Shown here: piece after piece, positions 1 to 8,821 of the stretch | Position numbering within the stretch: position 1 is the first letter of the stretch | Layout: each line of letters starts with the position of its first letter | NCBI GenBank assembly: GCA_031272545.1 | Contig: JAISTP010000029.1 | Location: 1-50,954 of the forward strand | Direction of reading: 5' to 3' | DNA length: 50,954 nucleotides | From: Bacilli bacterium | GTDB lineage: Bacteria > Bacillota_I > Bacilli_A > JAJDGJ01 | Translations under genes and position numbers: made by a program | The notes under the pieces: generated by a model | Told to the model about the DNA's origin: nothing | The model's database searches: none | The model's input: the letters and a program-made list of their open reading frames with translations, nothing else

Positions 1-39
1 ACAAGCGATAAAGATTATAATATCCAGATAATTTTAAAT

Positions 40-59
40 AATATGGTTTTAACCATATT
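40..59 (-). terminator. weak hairpin after metK
   Basis: Arms AATATGGTT (40-48) and AACCATATT (51-59) form a 9-bp hairpin just beyond the metK stop. The minus-strand sequence after it is A/T-rich but has no clean T run, so termination efficiency is doubtful. Confidence 0.35.
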
Positions 60-63
60 AATC

Positions 64-1227
64 TTATAAATCTAAATACTCTCTAATTTGATCAACCATA
101 TCTAATTTTTCCCAAGGTAAATCTAAATCTTGACGGCCCATATGACCATAAGCCGCTACTTGTTTAAATATTGGTTTATTTAAAGATAAACGCTTAATAA
201 TACCACCAGGTGTTAAATCAAATAAAGCTTTAATACATTTTAATATATCATTTTCTAAAACTTTATTAGTATTAAAAGTATCAACACTAATACTAATTGG
301 TTCAGCTACTCCAATAGCATAAGATAATTGAATTTCTACTTTATCACATATTTTGGCACCAACTAAATTAGTCGCAATATGACGTGCCGCATAAGCAGCA
401 GAACGATCAACTTTAGTTGCATCTTTCCCTGAAAAAGCACCACCACCATGTTTAGCATAACCACCATATGTATCCACAATAATCTTACGACCAGTTAATC
501 CTGTATCACCATGAGGACCACCAATATGAAAAATACCAGTTGGATTAATTAAAACATTAAAATCACTATTTAAACCAAAAGATGTAACTACTGGTTTCAT
601 AATATGTTCAATTATATAAGTATGAAATTCATGTTCATTATAATCAATATCATGTTGGATAGACATTAAAACAGTATCAATACGAGGTTTATGTTCATCA
701 CTATAATCAATAGTAACTTGTGATTTCATATCTGGTCGAGCCCACTTAAATAAACCTTGTTTGCGTTGATTAGTAGCTTCACGCACCAACTTATGAGCTA
801 TTACTATTGCTAGAGGCATATTCCCTGCTGTTTCATTACATGCATATCCAAACATAATTCCTTGATCGCCTGCTCCTAATTTATCAACACCTTGAGCAAT
901 ATCACCACTTTGTTCATGCATAATAACTTCAATATTTGCACTAGTTGGATCAAAATCAATTTCTGCATCATGATAGCCAATTTCTTCAATCGTTTCTTTT
1001 GCTATTCTAATAATTTCCGGTTTAATAGTTTCTTTATTATATTTTTTATTACGAAACTCACCACCTATTATTAATCTTTGTGTAGTAATAAAACATTCAC
1101 ATGCACAACGTGAATTTTCATCACTAGCTAATAAAAAGTCTAAAACACCATCACTTATTTGATCACAAATTTTATCAGGATGTCCCTCACTAACTGATTC
1201 TGAAGTAAACAATTTTCTTTCTTCCAT
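64..1227 (-). CDS. metK: S-adenosylmethionine synthetase
   Basis: Makes S-adenosylmethionine from methionine and ATP in the cytoplasm. The 387-residue length is normal for the family. Both signature stretches are visible: GAGDQGIMFGYA at about residues 118-129 and GGGAFSGKDATKVDRS at about 261-276, and the N-terminal GHPDK motif lies at 15-19. A GAGGAG ribosome site lies about 9 nt before the ATG. The gene is a single unit: a SAM-I riboswitch with its own terminator fills the leader, so product feedback on transcription is expected. Nothing in the protein looks unusual, and no other assignment is plausible. Confidence 0.98.
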   Translation of the reverse strand: MEERKLFTSESVSEGHPDKICDQISDGVLDFLLASDENSRCACECFITTQRLIIGGEFRNKKYNKETIKPEIIRIAKETIEEIGYHDAEIDFDPTSANIEVIMHEQSGDIAQGVDKLGAGDQGIMFGYACNETAGNMPLAIVIAHKLVREATNQRKQGLFKWARPDMKSQVTIDYSDEHKPRIDTVLMSIQHDIDYNEHEFHTYIIEHIMKPVVTSFGLNSDFNVLINPTGIFHIGGPHGDTGLTGRKIIVDTYGGYAKHGGGAFSGKDATKVDRSAAYAARHIATNLVGAKICDKVEIQLSYAIGVAEPISISVDTFNTNKVLENDILKCIKALFDLTPGGIIKRLSLNKPIFKQVAAYGHMGRQDLDLPWEKLDMVDQIREYLDL

Positions 1228-1284
1228 TCTTTAATCTCCTCTACATAAAATATATTAAATTTAATAAATGTCTTATTGTTTTTA

Positions 1285-1316
1285 ATAAATAAAAACACCT
1301 AAGATAACTAGGTGCT
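1285..1316 (-). terminator. SAM-I riboswitch terminator hairpin
   Basis: On the minus strand the arms CACCTA (complement of 1309-1314) and TAGGTG (complement of 1296-1301) are followed by TTTTTATTTATT. It lies between the aptamer and metK, the expected place for the off-state terminator of a SAM-I riboswitch. Confidence 0.8.
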
Positions 1317-1326
1317 ACTATGCTAT

Positions 1327-1406
1327 CTTATCTCTAGAAATTACCACCTAACTTAATAGGTTGGTGTGATATCATCAGGTCTAGTCCCTCCATCACTCTT
1401 GATAAG
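1327..1406 (-). ncRNA. SAM-I riboswitch aptamer (S box)
   Basis: The closing helix pairs CTTATC (complement of 1401-1406) with GATAAG (complement of 1327-1332). Inside, the minus strand shows the conserved S-box segments AAGAGTGATGGAGGGAC, a GATGATATC-like core and GGTGGTAATTTC. Position upstream of metK and the following terminator hairpin fit a transcriptional OFF switch that closes when SAM binds. Confidence 0.93.
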
Positions 1407-1441
1407 TATTTTTATCATTTATTTATTAAATTTGCATAACT

Positions 1442-1470
1442 ATTTTATCAAATATTAATTATATATTCAA
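1442..1470 (-). promoter_or_regulatory. promoter for metK leader
   Basis: Minus strand TTGAAT (complement of 1465-1470), 17-nt spacer, TAAAAT (complement of 1442-1447). It lies just upstream of the SAM-I aptamer, so the transcript would start around 1435 and carry the whole riboswitch. Confidence 0.65.
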
Positions 1471-1527
1471 GTTAAATAACCTAATAATATAATTAAAGAT
1501 AATTTACATTTGTAATAATTCACTTAA

Positions 1528-1558
1528 TTGACATATTATACTTTTCTAATTGTAGTAA
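1528..1558 (+). promoter_or_regulatory. possible promoter for the 1583-2618 operon
   Basis: A perfect TTGACA (1528-1533) lies upstream of the unknown membrane operon, but the best downstream hexamer (TAGTAA, 1553-1558) has a long 19-nt spacer. A second option is TTGTAA (1510-1515) with TATTAT (1534-1539). A promoter here is likely because the operon diverges from metK; the exact hexamers are uncertain. Confidence 0.4.
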
Positions 1559-1582
1559 AATATCATAGGTAGGTGAAGAGAA

Positions 1583-2068
1583 ATGATAAATGCTTCAAAT
1601 AAATCTATAGCTTTTATATTAGGTACAATAATGAGTATTCTATCTTGGATAATCATATTTTTTAATATTGTTTTAAGAATTGTTACCTTGAATAGCATTG
1701 GTGTATCAAGTATTGATACTATTGGATTTCTCTTTACAACATTATTAATGAGTGCTTATACATTTTATATTCTCTTTAAAATTAATAATGTTTCTTATTT
1801 CCCCATCCTTTTGATATTAATGCATATTGCAACATTAAATGGGAGTGCTATTGCAATAATATATGTTATTGTCGATATTATAATAATGTTTTTATTAACT
1901 ACTGAATCATCATTATTTGGTAAAAATACTAAGACAACAACATATACTAAATCATCATATACTAATTACTATAATAATAATAACTATAATGATACTAATT
2001 TTAAAAAAACTAATAATCAAAAAGCTGATGATGATGATATTTTTGATGCCGAATATAAAACAAAATAG
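1583..2068 (+). CDS. unknown four-helix membrane protein with Asn/Tyr-rich tail
   Basis: Not recognised. The 161-residue product starts with about four hydrophobic segments (roughly residues 8-30, 45-65, 70-85 and 90-112) joined by very short loops. A hydrophilic, probably cytoplasmic tail from about 115 is rich in Thr, Tyr and Asn and ends in an acidic run (ADDDDIFDAE). An AGGTGAAG ribosome site precedes the ATG. The next gene starts 10 nt downstream and also encodes a membrane-anchored protein, so the two are probably co-transcribed and may act together. It diverges from metK. No catalytic motif is visible, and no function is proposed. Confidence 0.75.
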   Translation: MINASNKSIAFILGTIMSILSWIIIFFNIVLRIVTLNSIGVSSIDTIGFLFTTLLMSAYTFYILFKINNVSYFPILLILMHIATLNGSAIAIIYVIVDIIIMFLLTTESSLFGKNTKTTTYTKSSYTNYYNNNNYNDTNFKKTNNQKADDDDIFDAEYKTK

Positions 2069-2078
2069 GAATGATTAA

Positions 2079-2618
2079 ATGAAACAGATAAATGAAGATA
2101 ACAAACTTAATATTAATTTAAAAGCACTAAAGGAATCACAAGAAAAAAAAGATAGTTTTTATCGTGTCAATAGTGATGAATATCGTGCTAAATTAGAAAA
2201 AATAAAAGCTGATCGTGAAGCTGCAAAAAAAGCAATAATTAATAAAGTTAAGGAACAAGATAATAATACTATTATAAAACCTCAAAAAGAAATTACCATT
2301 GAAAAGAAAGTTGAAGTTAAAAAAAGAGCTACTAAAATTAAAGATACCTTGTCATTTGTGAAAAATAAAAGAGAAACTAAACCAATAGATATTGATTTAG
2401 CTCAAGAAAAATTATCTTATACCTTACAAATGGATAAAATAAGTGATGTAGATCGTAGACGATATCGAAGAGAAAAACAAGAATTTGCGGAAGCTAAAAT
2501 ATATGATACCTTTTCTAAATTAGATCCACAATTATCTAAATTTTATTATATAATATGTACTTCATTATTATTCATTACTATTGTTACAATATTAATAATT
2601 TACTTTACTAAAAAATAA
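2079..2618 (+). CDS. unknown charged protein with C-terminal membrane anchor
   Basis: Not recognised. 179 residues. The first 150 are very polar and Lys/Glu-rich with heptad-like helical stretches (about 14-75 and 100-140), and a single hydrophobic segment at about 155-176 is followed by KK. With no N-terminal signal, this looks like a tail-anchored protein whose bulk faces the cytoplasm. It follows the multi-spanning protein by 10 nt, with AGGAATG as ribosome site, and ends at a strong terminator. A scaffold or partner role with the upstream protein is conceivable but is only inference. Confidence 0.75.
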   Translation: MKQINEDNKLNINLKALKESQEKKDSFYRVNSDEYRAKLEKIKADREAAKKAIINKVKEQDNNTIIKPQKEITIEKKVEVKKRATKIKDTLSFVKNKRETKPIDIDLAQEKLSYTLQMDKISDVDRRRYRREKQEFAEAKIYDTFSKLDPQLSKFYYIICTSLLFITIVTILIIYFTKK

Positions 2619-2626
2619 ATTAATAT

Positions 2627-2658
2627 AAAACTAGTTACATAATTAGTAACTAGTTTTT
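2627..2658 (+). terminator. terminator of the unknown membrane operon
   Basis: Arms AAACTAGTTAC (2628-2638) and GTAACTAGTTT (2646-2656) are followed by TT on the plus strand, just after the stop at 2618. Confidence 0.8.
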
Positions 2659-2663
2659 ATTGT

Positions 2664-2695
2664 AAAAAGTACTACTAATTTTAGTAGTACTTTTC
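2664..2695. terminator. bidirectional terminator between convergent genes
   Basis: Arms AAAAGTACTACTAA and TTAGTAGTACTTTT form a 14-bp hairpin with A run and T run on either side, so it can end amt on the minus strand and back up the plus-strand terminator. Its outer AAAAGTACTA arm recurs in the terminator at 4202-4231. Confidence 0.8.
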
Positions 2696-2715
2696 ATTAT
2701 AAATAATTTATTTAA

Positions 2716-3954
2716 TTATAGAACACCTTCATCATAAGCATTTTCACCTAAAATAGCAGCATCTAAACCTTTTAATTCAACTTGTTCACTAACTCTTACT
2801 GGAATAAATTTGTTAATGACCCATAAAATAACATAAGTAAAGATAAATGCATAAATAGCAGTACCAATAATAGTCAATACTTCTTTAATAAAGAATAAAC
2901 CTCCACCAAAGAATAACCCATTTGCACCATTAGCATTAATTGATGTTGAAGCAAGAAGGGCTAACATGATAACACCAATTACACCACCAACGCCATGTAC
3001 ACCCCAAACATCTAAAGCATCATCAATACCATGTCTATTTTTAAATTCAACTGCAATATAACATCCAATTCCAGCCACAATACCAACAATAGGTCCAGCC
3101 CACATTGGAATGAAACCAGCTCCAGGTGTAATAGCAGCTAACCCAGCAATAGAGCCTGTAAGAACACCAACAATCTTCGGTCTTTTACTACGAATAATAT
3201 CAATAAATAACCAAGTTATTGTCGCAAACGAAGCAGCTAAATCAGTGATTAAAAAAGCATGAGCGGTTAAGGCATTAACACTTAATTCACTACCAGCATT
3301 AAATCCATACCAACCAAACCATAATAGACCAGAACCAATAGCAACTAATGGAATACTATTAGCTGTTGAATCTTTATCAACTCTTTTACCAACAAATAAA
3401 ACTGATGCTAAAGCCGCAAATCCAGCAGTAACATGAACAACAATTCCACCGGCAAAATCAAGAATACCAATACTTGCTAAGATTCCACCACCCCATACCA
3501 TATGGCAAAATGGATAATAAACAAGAATCTGCCATAAAGTTAAGAAAATAAAATAAGCTCTAAAACTAACACGATTAACAAAAGCACCAGTAATTAAAGC
3601 AGGTGTAATAATCGCAAACATCATTTGAAATGATATAAAAACAAATTCAGGTATATTAGGATTACCACTAAAAGCAGTATTTAGCGTTATGCCATGGAAA
3701 AAGGCTTTATCTAAGTTTCCTAAAATACCAAAAAAATCACTATGGCTAGCTATGTTACCACTAAAACATAAAGAATACCCAAAAATAAACCAAAGTACTG
3801 TTGTCCATCCTAAAGAAACAAAACTTTGAATCATAATACCTAAAATATTTCTTTTAGTCGCAAGACCACCATAAAATAAAGCTAAAGCTGGTGTCATTAA
3901 CATAACTAAACTTGATGATAATAACATAAAACCAGTTGCTCCAGTATCAAACAT
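2716..3954 (-). CDS. amt: ammonium transporter (Amt family)
   Basis: Polytopic inner-membrane channel for ammonium/ammonia. 412 residues with about 11 hydrophobic segments. Family marks are clear: FYGGLATKRN at 27-36, the twin pore histidines in VVHVTAGFAALAS (His about 174) and VWGVHGVGG (His about 320), WFGWYGFNAGSE at 212-223, and an Asp (about 166) before the first His. The ATG has GAGGAGATG about 8 nt upstream. No GlnK/GlnB partner gene is next to it, although amt and glnK often sit together, so any PII partner must be elsewhere. A strong bidirectional terminator follows. Confidence 0.96.
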   Translation of the reverse strand: MFDTGATGFMLLSSSLVMLMTPALALFYGGLATKRNILGIMIQSFVSLGWTTVLWFIFGYSLCFSGNIASHSDFFGILGNLDKAFFHGITLNTAFSGNPNIPEFVFISFQMMFAIITPALITGAFVNRVSFRAYFIFLTLWQILVYYPFCHMVWGGGILASIGILDFAGGIVVHVTAGFAALASVLFVGKRVDKDSTANSIPLVAIGSGLLWFGWYGFNAGSELSVNALTAHAFLITDLAASFATITWLFIDIIRSKRPKIVGVLTGSIAGLAAITPGAGFIPMWAGPIVGIVAGIGCYIAVEFKNRHGIDDALDVWGVHGVGGVIGVIMLALLASTSINANGANGLFFGGGLFFIKEVLTIIGTAIYAFIFTYVILWVINKFIPVRVSEQVELKGLDAAILGENAYDEGVL

Positions 3955-4201
3955 TTAAAACATCTCCTCATATTTCTTTACTAACTCATTTTACCACTTT
4001 TATATAGAAAATATTGTTTAAAATAATTAATATAACGTTTACAAATCACAAATATAAATATAATTATTAAAAATAAAATTAAAATAAACTTTTTTCATTT
4101 ACATCTTACTATTTAGTGAAACTAATAATAATAATTAATTATATAAAGTAGCTTATTTTAGTAATCTAGTTAAAAAAGAAAAAATAATATTTAATAAAGA
4201 C
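3955..4201. other. A/T-rich gap upstream of amt
   Basis: No gene is seen. It must hold the amt promoter, but no convincing -35/-10 pair was found. A near-palindrome ATATAACGTTTACA (4030-4043) resembles a catabolite-responsive element at 12 of 14 positions; this is weak evidence. Confidence 0.3.
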
Positions 4202-4231
4202 AAAAGTACTATCTTAAAAGATAGTACTTTT
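4202..4231 (-). terminator. terminator of the small DNA-binding-like gene
   Basis: Arms AAAGTACTATCTT (4203-4215) and AAGATAGTACTTT (4218-4230) with a 2-nt nominal loop. On the minus strand the hairpin is followed by TTTTGTCTTT. Confidence 0.8.
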
Positions 4232-4252
4232 ATTACCCTTTATTTAAATTAA

Positions 4253-4462
4253 TTATTTTCTTGATCTTAAAGAACCTAATTCATCAAGTTCTTTAATTTT
4301 CATTAAGTCATCTTTAAGAACAGAAATATCTTTTTCTAAACTATCAATATAATCAACTAACTCTGAAACACAACGAGAACGATTACCATCAAAACGATCA
4401 TTTGCAATCGATTGCACTAATTCAAGATTCTTATCACTTAAATAAATTAATACCTTTGCCAT
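4253..4462 (-). CDS. small ribbon-helix-helix-like protein with coiled-coil tail
   Basis: 69 residues. The N-terminal part (VLIYLSDKNLELVQSIAN) has the strand-then-helix pattern of ribbon-helix-helix DNA-binding proteins, followed by SRCVSELVDYID as a second helix. From about residue 40 a charged heptad helix (LEKDISVLKDDLMKIKEL) could form a coiled coil. GGGGAGAG lies before the ATG. The gene stands alone between its own promoter and terminator, with no toxin partner next to it, so it is more likely a stand-alone regulator than an antitoxin. The family call rests on pattern only. Confidence 0.6.
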   Translation of the reverse strand: MAKVLIYLSDKNLELVQSIANDRFDGNRSRCVSELVDYIDSLEKDISVLKDDLMKIKELDELGSLRSRK

Positions 4463-4510
4463 TTTTATCTCTCCCCTTCATTTAATTCTTCATAAATAAA
4501 TCTTTCTTAA

Positions 4511-4539
4511 ATCCTATCATTTTATTTAATACTTGTAAA
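4511..4539 (-). promoter_or_regulatory. promoter of the small DNA-binding-like gene
   Basis: Minus strand TTTACA (complement of 4534-4539), 17-nt spacer ending in TGA, then TAGGAT (complement of 4511-4516), giving an extended -10. It lies about 50 nt upstream of the start at 4462. Confidence 0.5.
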
Positions 4540-4603
4540 GTATAACGTATATAAAATTATTAAAAAATACTTATAATATTAACTAATATAAACTAAAATA
4601 TCT

Positions 4604-5242
4604 TTATTTAATTAAATCTACACTAGCACTAGCACCAATACGATTAGCTCCTGCTTCAATTAATGCTAACATTTTTTCTTTTGTTCTAATTCCACCACTA
4701 GCTTTAATTAAAACCTTATTTTGTACTACTTCTTTAATTAATTTTATATCCTCTACTGTAGCGCCACCTGTACTAAAACCAGTACTAGTTTTAACAAATG
4801 CTACTTGAGCTTTTAAACATATTTCACATGCTTTAATTATTTCTTCTTTAGTTAATAAACAAGTCTCAATAATTACTTTTACTAAACAAGGAGCTACATT
4901 AACAACGACTTTTTTAATATCATCTAAAACATAAGGATAATCTTTATCTTTTAAAGCACCAATATTTATAACCATATCTATTTCATTAGCTCCATTGTCA
5001 ATAGCATCACATGCTTCAAATACTTTAGTAGCAGTAGTTGTAGCTCCTAAAGGAAAACCAATTACAGTACATATTTCAACATCACTATCTTTTAATAGTT
5101 CACTAGCAAACTTAACCCAATATGGATTAAGACATACTGTTTTAAAGTGATAAGTTTTAGCTTCATTACAAAGTTTAATAATATCTTCTTTTCTAGCATC
5201 AGCTTTTAAATTAGTATGATCAATATATTTATTTAATTCCAT
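4604..5242 (-). CDS. deoC: deoxyribose-phosphate aldolase
   Basis: Splits 2-deoxyribose 5-phosphate into glyceraldehyde 3-phosphate and acetaldehyde in deoxynucleoside salvage. 212 residues, class I aldolase TIM barrel. [10 protein letters not shown] at 7-16, the Schiff-base lysine in [14 protein letters not shown] (Lys 151), the proton-relay lysine in [10 protein letters not shown] (Lys 180) and [11 protein letters not shown] (Asp 89) are all present. The start overlaps the murE end by 14 nt and has AAAGGAGA inside murE, so translation is probably coupled. Its place behind two unrelated genes is unusual; no other deoxynucleoside-salvage gene is nearby. Confidence 0.96.
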   Translation of the reverse strand: MELNKYIDHTNLKADARKEDIIKLCNEAKTYHFKTVCLNPYWVKFASELLKDSDVEICTVIGFPLGATTTATKVFEACDAIDNGANEIDMVINIGALKDKDYPYVLDDIKKVVVNVAPCLVKVIIETCLLTKEEIIKACEICLKAQVAFVKTSTGFSTGGATVEDIKLIKEVVQNKVLIKASGGIRTKEKMLALIEAGANRIGASASVDLIK

Positions 5243-6677
5243 GAGCTTGCATCTCCTTTAAAATACGAGTAACAATATTTATATCTCCTTCATAATAAAC
5301 ATAATCATTACCAATAGCATTATAATCATCATCAGCTTTCGCAAGAACAAGTACAGTATCATCTTTATTAGCATGTTTTAAAGCATATTTAATAGCACTA
5401 GGACGATCTTCTATTTCAATAACTTCAGTGTTACTTATTCCTTTTTTAATCATATTATTAATATCACTAACTTTTTCAGTTCTTGGATCTTCTAAAGTTA
5501 AAATAATTAAATCACAATATTTATCAGCTATTTCTCCTAAAACAGGTCTTTTTTCACGATCTCTATCGCCACCAGCACTACCAAATATCGCAATAATTCT
5601 CTTTTTTGCTATTGCTTTTGCATATTCAAATACTTTTTCAAAACCATCAGGTGTATGAGCATAATCAACTATTACATTAAAAGATTGGCCATAATCAATA
5701 GACTGAACACGACCAGTAGGAAACTTAATATTTTTTAATAAAGGTCTAACATCTTCAAAAGCAAATCCTTCACAATATAAAACAATTAAGACTGGTAATA
5801 AATTATAAACATTAAATAAAGCTACCATATTAGTTTCAATCAATACTTCACTATCAAATATCTTTAAAGTAAATGAAGTACCATCTTTACTTAATTTAAT
5901 ATCTTTAGCCATAACATCAGCATCATTATTAATACCATAACTAATTACTTTAGCATTAGTATTTTCAGCATAATCTTGATATGTAGCATCATCTTTATTA
6001 AGAATAGCTATATTATCACTATTTAAATTTTCAAACAAAATTCTTTTAGCTTCTTGATATTTTCCCATACTACCATGAAAATTAACATGTTCAAAAGTTA
6101 AATTAGTCATAATAGCATACTTAAATAATAAACCATAACTTCTTTTTAATGCTAAAGCATGACTTGATACTTCAAGAGCACAATAATTAATATTATCATT
6201 AACCATATCATTAAAATATTTATTTAATTCAAGTGATTTAGGTGTTGTATAGTGATTATGAAAAACTTTATCACCATATTCAACATCAATAGTTCCAATA
6301 TAACCACAAGAACTTAATTGATTTAATAATTCTTTTAATACCCATCCTATTGTAGTCTTACCATTAGTTCCAGTTACTCCTATTAAATTTAATTTAGATG
6401 AAGGATTATCATAAAATTTAGCACTTATTAAGGCCATTTCCTTATTAATATCTTTTACTTGATAATAATAAATACCTTCTTGTTTATTAAAAATATCATC
6501 GGTATGAACAATACAAATTGCTCCTTTTTTAATAACTTCATCGATTATAGTATGAGCATCAAAATTAGCTCCTTTTAATGCAAAGAACAAAGTATTATCT
6601 TTAATATCACAACTATCTTCACTTAGATATAAAATATCAAGATCACTATCACAATCTATTAAATTACTTAATTTCAT
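5229..6677 (-). CDS. murE: UDP-N-acetylmuramyl-tripeptide synthetase
   Basis: Adds the third residue (meso-diaminopimelate or a diamino acid such as lysine) to UDP-MurNAc-dipeptide in peptidoglycan synthesis. 482 residues. The ATP loop VTGTNGKTT lies at 101-109, ALEVSSHAL near 165, [16 protein letters not shown] and [13 protein letters not shown] further on. The specificity loop reads EDPRTE at about 396-401: diaminopimelate enzymes usually have DNPR, so the Arg is kept but Asn is replaced by Asp, leaving the substrate uncertain. It starts inside the end of mtaB (14-nt overlap, GGGGG ribosome site) and ends inside the deoC start. No murF or mraY is nearby. Confidence 0.95.
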   Translation of the reverse strand: MKLSNLIDCDSDLDILYLSEDSCDIKDNTLFFALKGANFDAHTIIDEVIKKGAICIVHTDDIFNKQEGIYYYQVKDINKEMALISAKFYDNPSSKLNLIGVTGTNGKTTIGWVLKELLNQLSSCGYIGTIDVEYGDKVFHNHYTTPKSLELNKYFNDMVNDNINYCALEVSSHALALKRSYGLLFKYAIMTNLTFEHVNFHGSMGKYQEAKRILFENLNSDNIAILNKDDATYQDYAENTNAKVISYGINNDADVMAKDIKLSKDGTSFTLKIFDSEVLIETNMVALFNVYNLLPVLIVLYCEGFAFEDVRPLLKNIKFPTGRVQSIDYGQSFNVIVDYAHTPDGFEKVFEYAKAIAKKRIIAIFGSAGGDRDREKRPVLGEIADKYCDLIILTLEDPRTEKVSDINNMIKKGISNTEVIEIEDRPSAIKYALKHANKDDTVLVLAKADDDYNAIGNDYVYYEGDINIVTRILKEMQAHGIK

Positions 6678-7965
6678 TTATAATATCCCCCTTAACTATT
6701 GGTACAACATTAGTAATTTTAACTAAATATAATTTATTAATTTGAGCATCTTTAACATAAACTTTAATATAATTATCACTATGTCCACTATATAGTTGCT
6801 CATCTTCATGATATTCTTCAATTAATATCTCCAATTCTTGATTAACAAATTCTTTAATAAATGAAAGATTACTTTGAAAAGCTAATCTCATTACTTTATT
6901 AACACGTTCTTTTTTAATATTCTCAGCTATTTGATTAGGCATACTTGCAGCAGGTGTATTCTTTCTTTTAGAATAAGGAAAGACATGAATATCCATAAAA
7001 TTACATTCTTTTATAAAAGTTAAACCTTTTTCAAATAATTCATCACTTTCATTAGGAAAGCCAACAATGATATCAGTAGTAATTGCTATTTTAGGTATCA
7101 TTTTCTTTATTTCATTAATTCTATTTAAATACTCGCTTGTCGTATATTTACGATGCATTAATTTTAAAATTTCATCAGTACTGGCTTGTAAAGGAATATG
7201 TAAATGTCTAACTAAACGTTTATCTTTTTGCATGATAGTTAATAAAGTATTACTAACTTGATTAATTTCTATTGAAGAAATACGTAATCTTTTTAATCCT
7301 TTAACTTCATTTAAAATATCACTTATTAAATCATCAAAAGAATAATTACTTAAATCAAGACCATACCCACCAGTATGAATTCCTGTTAAAACTAATTCTT
7401 GATAACCTTGCTTAACTAAAGCTTTTGCTTCATTAATAATATTATCTTTATGACGTGATCTCATCAAACCACGAGCATAAGGAATAATGCAATAAGTACA
7501 AAAGTTATTACATCCTTCTTGAATCTTTAAATATGCTCTAGTATTATGCGTATAAGAAGTTTGATTAAATTCTTCAAATTCTTTAACATCCATAATATTA
7601 TCAATAACTATTTCTTGTTTATTCTTATGATGATTATTAACTTTTTCAACTAATAAATGTCTTTGATTAGTTCCTAAAATAATATCAACACCATCTATTT
7701 TAGCTATTTCTTCAGGACTAACTTGGGCATAACAACCAAAAGCAACAACAATAGCATCTTTATTTCTTTTAATTGCTTGTCTAATCATTTTCCGTGATTT
7801 AGCATCACCAGTATTAGTAACTGTACAAGTATTAATAATATAAACATCCGCAATATCTTTAAAATCAACTTGAATATAATTATCAGCTTCAAACATACGA
7901 GCTATAACATTAGATTCATAATTATTTACTTTACATCCTAAATTTTGTATCGCAAAAGTCTTCAT
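6664..7965 (-). CDS. mtaB: tRNA t6A37 methylthiotransferase
   Basis: Radical-SAM enzyme that converts t6A37 to ms2t6A37 in tRNAs reading ANN codons. 433 residues: N-terminal UPF0004 domain with cluster cysteines at about 11 (NLGCKVNNYES), 47 and 78; radical-SAM motif CNNFCTYC with Cys 152, 156 and 159; C-terminal TRAM-like segment from about 375. The NLGCKVN start distinguishes MtaB from MiaB. It is first in a mtaB-murE-deoC unit and follows a terminator after rsmE, so it probably has a promoter in the short gap 7966-8003, though none was clear. Confidence 0.95.
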   Translation of the reverse strand: MKTFAIQNLGCKVNNYESNVIARMFEADNYIQVDFKDIADVYIINTCTVTNTGDAKSRKMIRQAIKRNKDAIVVAFGCYAQVSPEEIAKIDGVDIILGTNQRHLLVEKVNNHHKNKQEIVIDNIMDVKEFEEFNQTSYTHNTRAYLKIQEGCNNFCTYCIIPYARGLMRSRHKDNIINEAKALVKQGYQELVLTGIHTGGYGLDLSNYSFDDLISDILNEVKGLKRLRISSIEINQVSNTLLTIMQKDKRLVRHLHIPLQASTDEILKLMHRKYTTSEYLNRINEIKKMIPKIAITTDIIVGFPNESDELFEKGLTFIKECNFMDIHVFPYSKRKNTPAASMPNQIAENIKKERVNKVMRLAFQSNLSFIKEFVNQELEILIEEYHEDEQLYSGHSDNYIKVYVKDAQINKLYLVKITNVVPIVKGDIINEIK

Positions 7966-8002
7966 TTCATCATTCCTAACTTTTTAATTATATCATAAAT
8001 AA

Positions 8003-8029
8003 CAAAACAAAAAGAGCACTATTAGCTCC
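8003..8029 (-). terminator. terminator between rsmE and mtaB
   Basis: On the minus strand the arms GGAGC and GCTCT (one G-U pair) are followed by TTTTTGTTTTG. The stem is short, so some read-through into mtaB is possible. Confidence 0.55.
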
Positions 8030-8057
8030 ATTTATCTTAATTATAATTAATTATTAA

Positions 8058-8762
8058 CTATTTCATTAAATTAGCGATAATCCCGCAACTAACAATAGCA
8101 GCTGTTTCACAACGTAGGATACTCTTTTTTAAATTAACATTATTAAAGTTATTATCTTCTAATAAATTAATTTCTTCTTTACTAAATCCACCCTCAGGCC
8201 CAATAACAATCATTGTATCTTGCATATATTCTAAATCAGTTATATTAATATTATTATTATTATTTTCATAAGCAACTACTTTAAAAAAATCTAAATCAAT
8301 AATATCATTAAGACTATCTTTAATAACTAAATCCATTAACGTATTACGATGAGCTTGTTCACAAGCTTCTTTAATAATCTTATGCCATCTATTTAATTTT
8401 TTATCTATTTTAGATTGATCTAATTTAATATTAGAATATCTTGTTTGTACAACAATCATTTTACTAACACCAATCTCACTAGCTTTTTGCATAATTAATT
8501 CAAGTTTATCACTTTTAACTAAACTCATAACTAATATTAATTGATAATTTAATTCATTATTAATATCTAATTTATCTTGAATTATTATTTCATTATCTAA
8601 TACACTTGCAAGATATTGAACCTTACTTTGATAATCACAAATAATAATATTATCATAATTTTTAGCACGCATAACTTTAAAAAGATGATGCAAATCATCC
8701 TTACTTAAACTTACTTTATTATTATTAATTGAACTTGTTTCAACCATATATTGTTGCATCAT
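8058..8762 (-). CDS. rsmE: 16S rRNA m3U1498 methyltransferase
   Basis: SPOUT-fold methyltransferase that makes 3-methyluridine at 16S rRNA position 1498. 234 residues. Diagnostic pieces are QKASEIGVSKM, RWHKIIKEACEQAHR, VIGPEGGFSKEE and ILRCETAAI, the last two forming the SAM-binding knot. The start is a double ATG; the second has better spacing from GGTGAT. rsmE often lies next to prmA, which is absent here. It lies between two terminators and so is probably transcribed alone. Confidence 0.93.
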   Translation of the reverse strand: MMQQYMVETSSINNNKVSLSKDDLHHLFKVMRAKNYDNIIICDYQSKVQYLASVLDNEIIIQDKLDINNELNYQLILVMSLVKSDKLELIMQKASEIGVSKMIVVQTRYSNIKLDQSKIDKKLNRWHKIIKEACEQAHRNTLMDLVIKDSLNDIIDLDFFKVVAYENNNNNINITDLEYMQDTMIVIGPEGGFSKEEINLLEDNNFNNVNLKKSILRCETAAIVSCGIIANLMK

Positions 8763-8780
8763 ATCACCATTACAATTATA

Positions 8781-8813
8781 ACATAAAAGAACTATTACCT
8801 AGGTAATAGTTCT
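8781..8813 (-). terminator. perfect-palindrome terminator after the 8822 gene
   Basis: A 26-nt perfect palindrome (8788-8813) with half-arm AGAACTATTACCT. On the minus strand it is followed by TTTATG. Its centre is CCTAGG, like the two palindromes at 48445-48504. Confidence 0.7.
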
Positions 8814-8821
8814 AAGACATC

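Noticed and set aside
4030-4043. Catabolite-responsive-element-like ATATAACGTTTACA upstream of amt
   Set aside because: It mismatches the consensus at one conserved end pair and no promoter could be placed next to it. Similar TAACGT words occur at other gaps.
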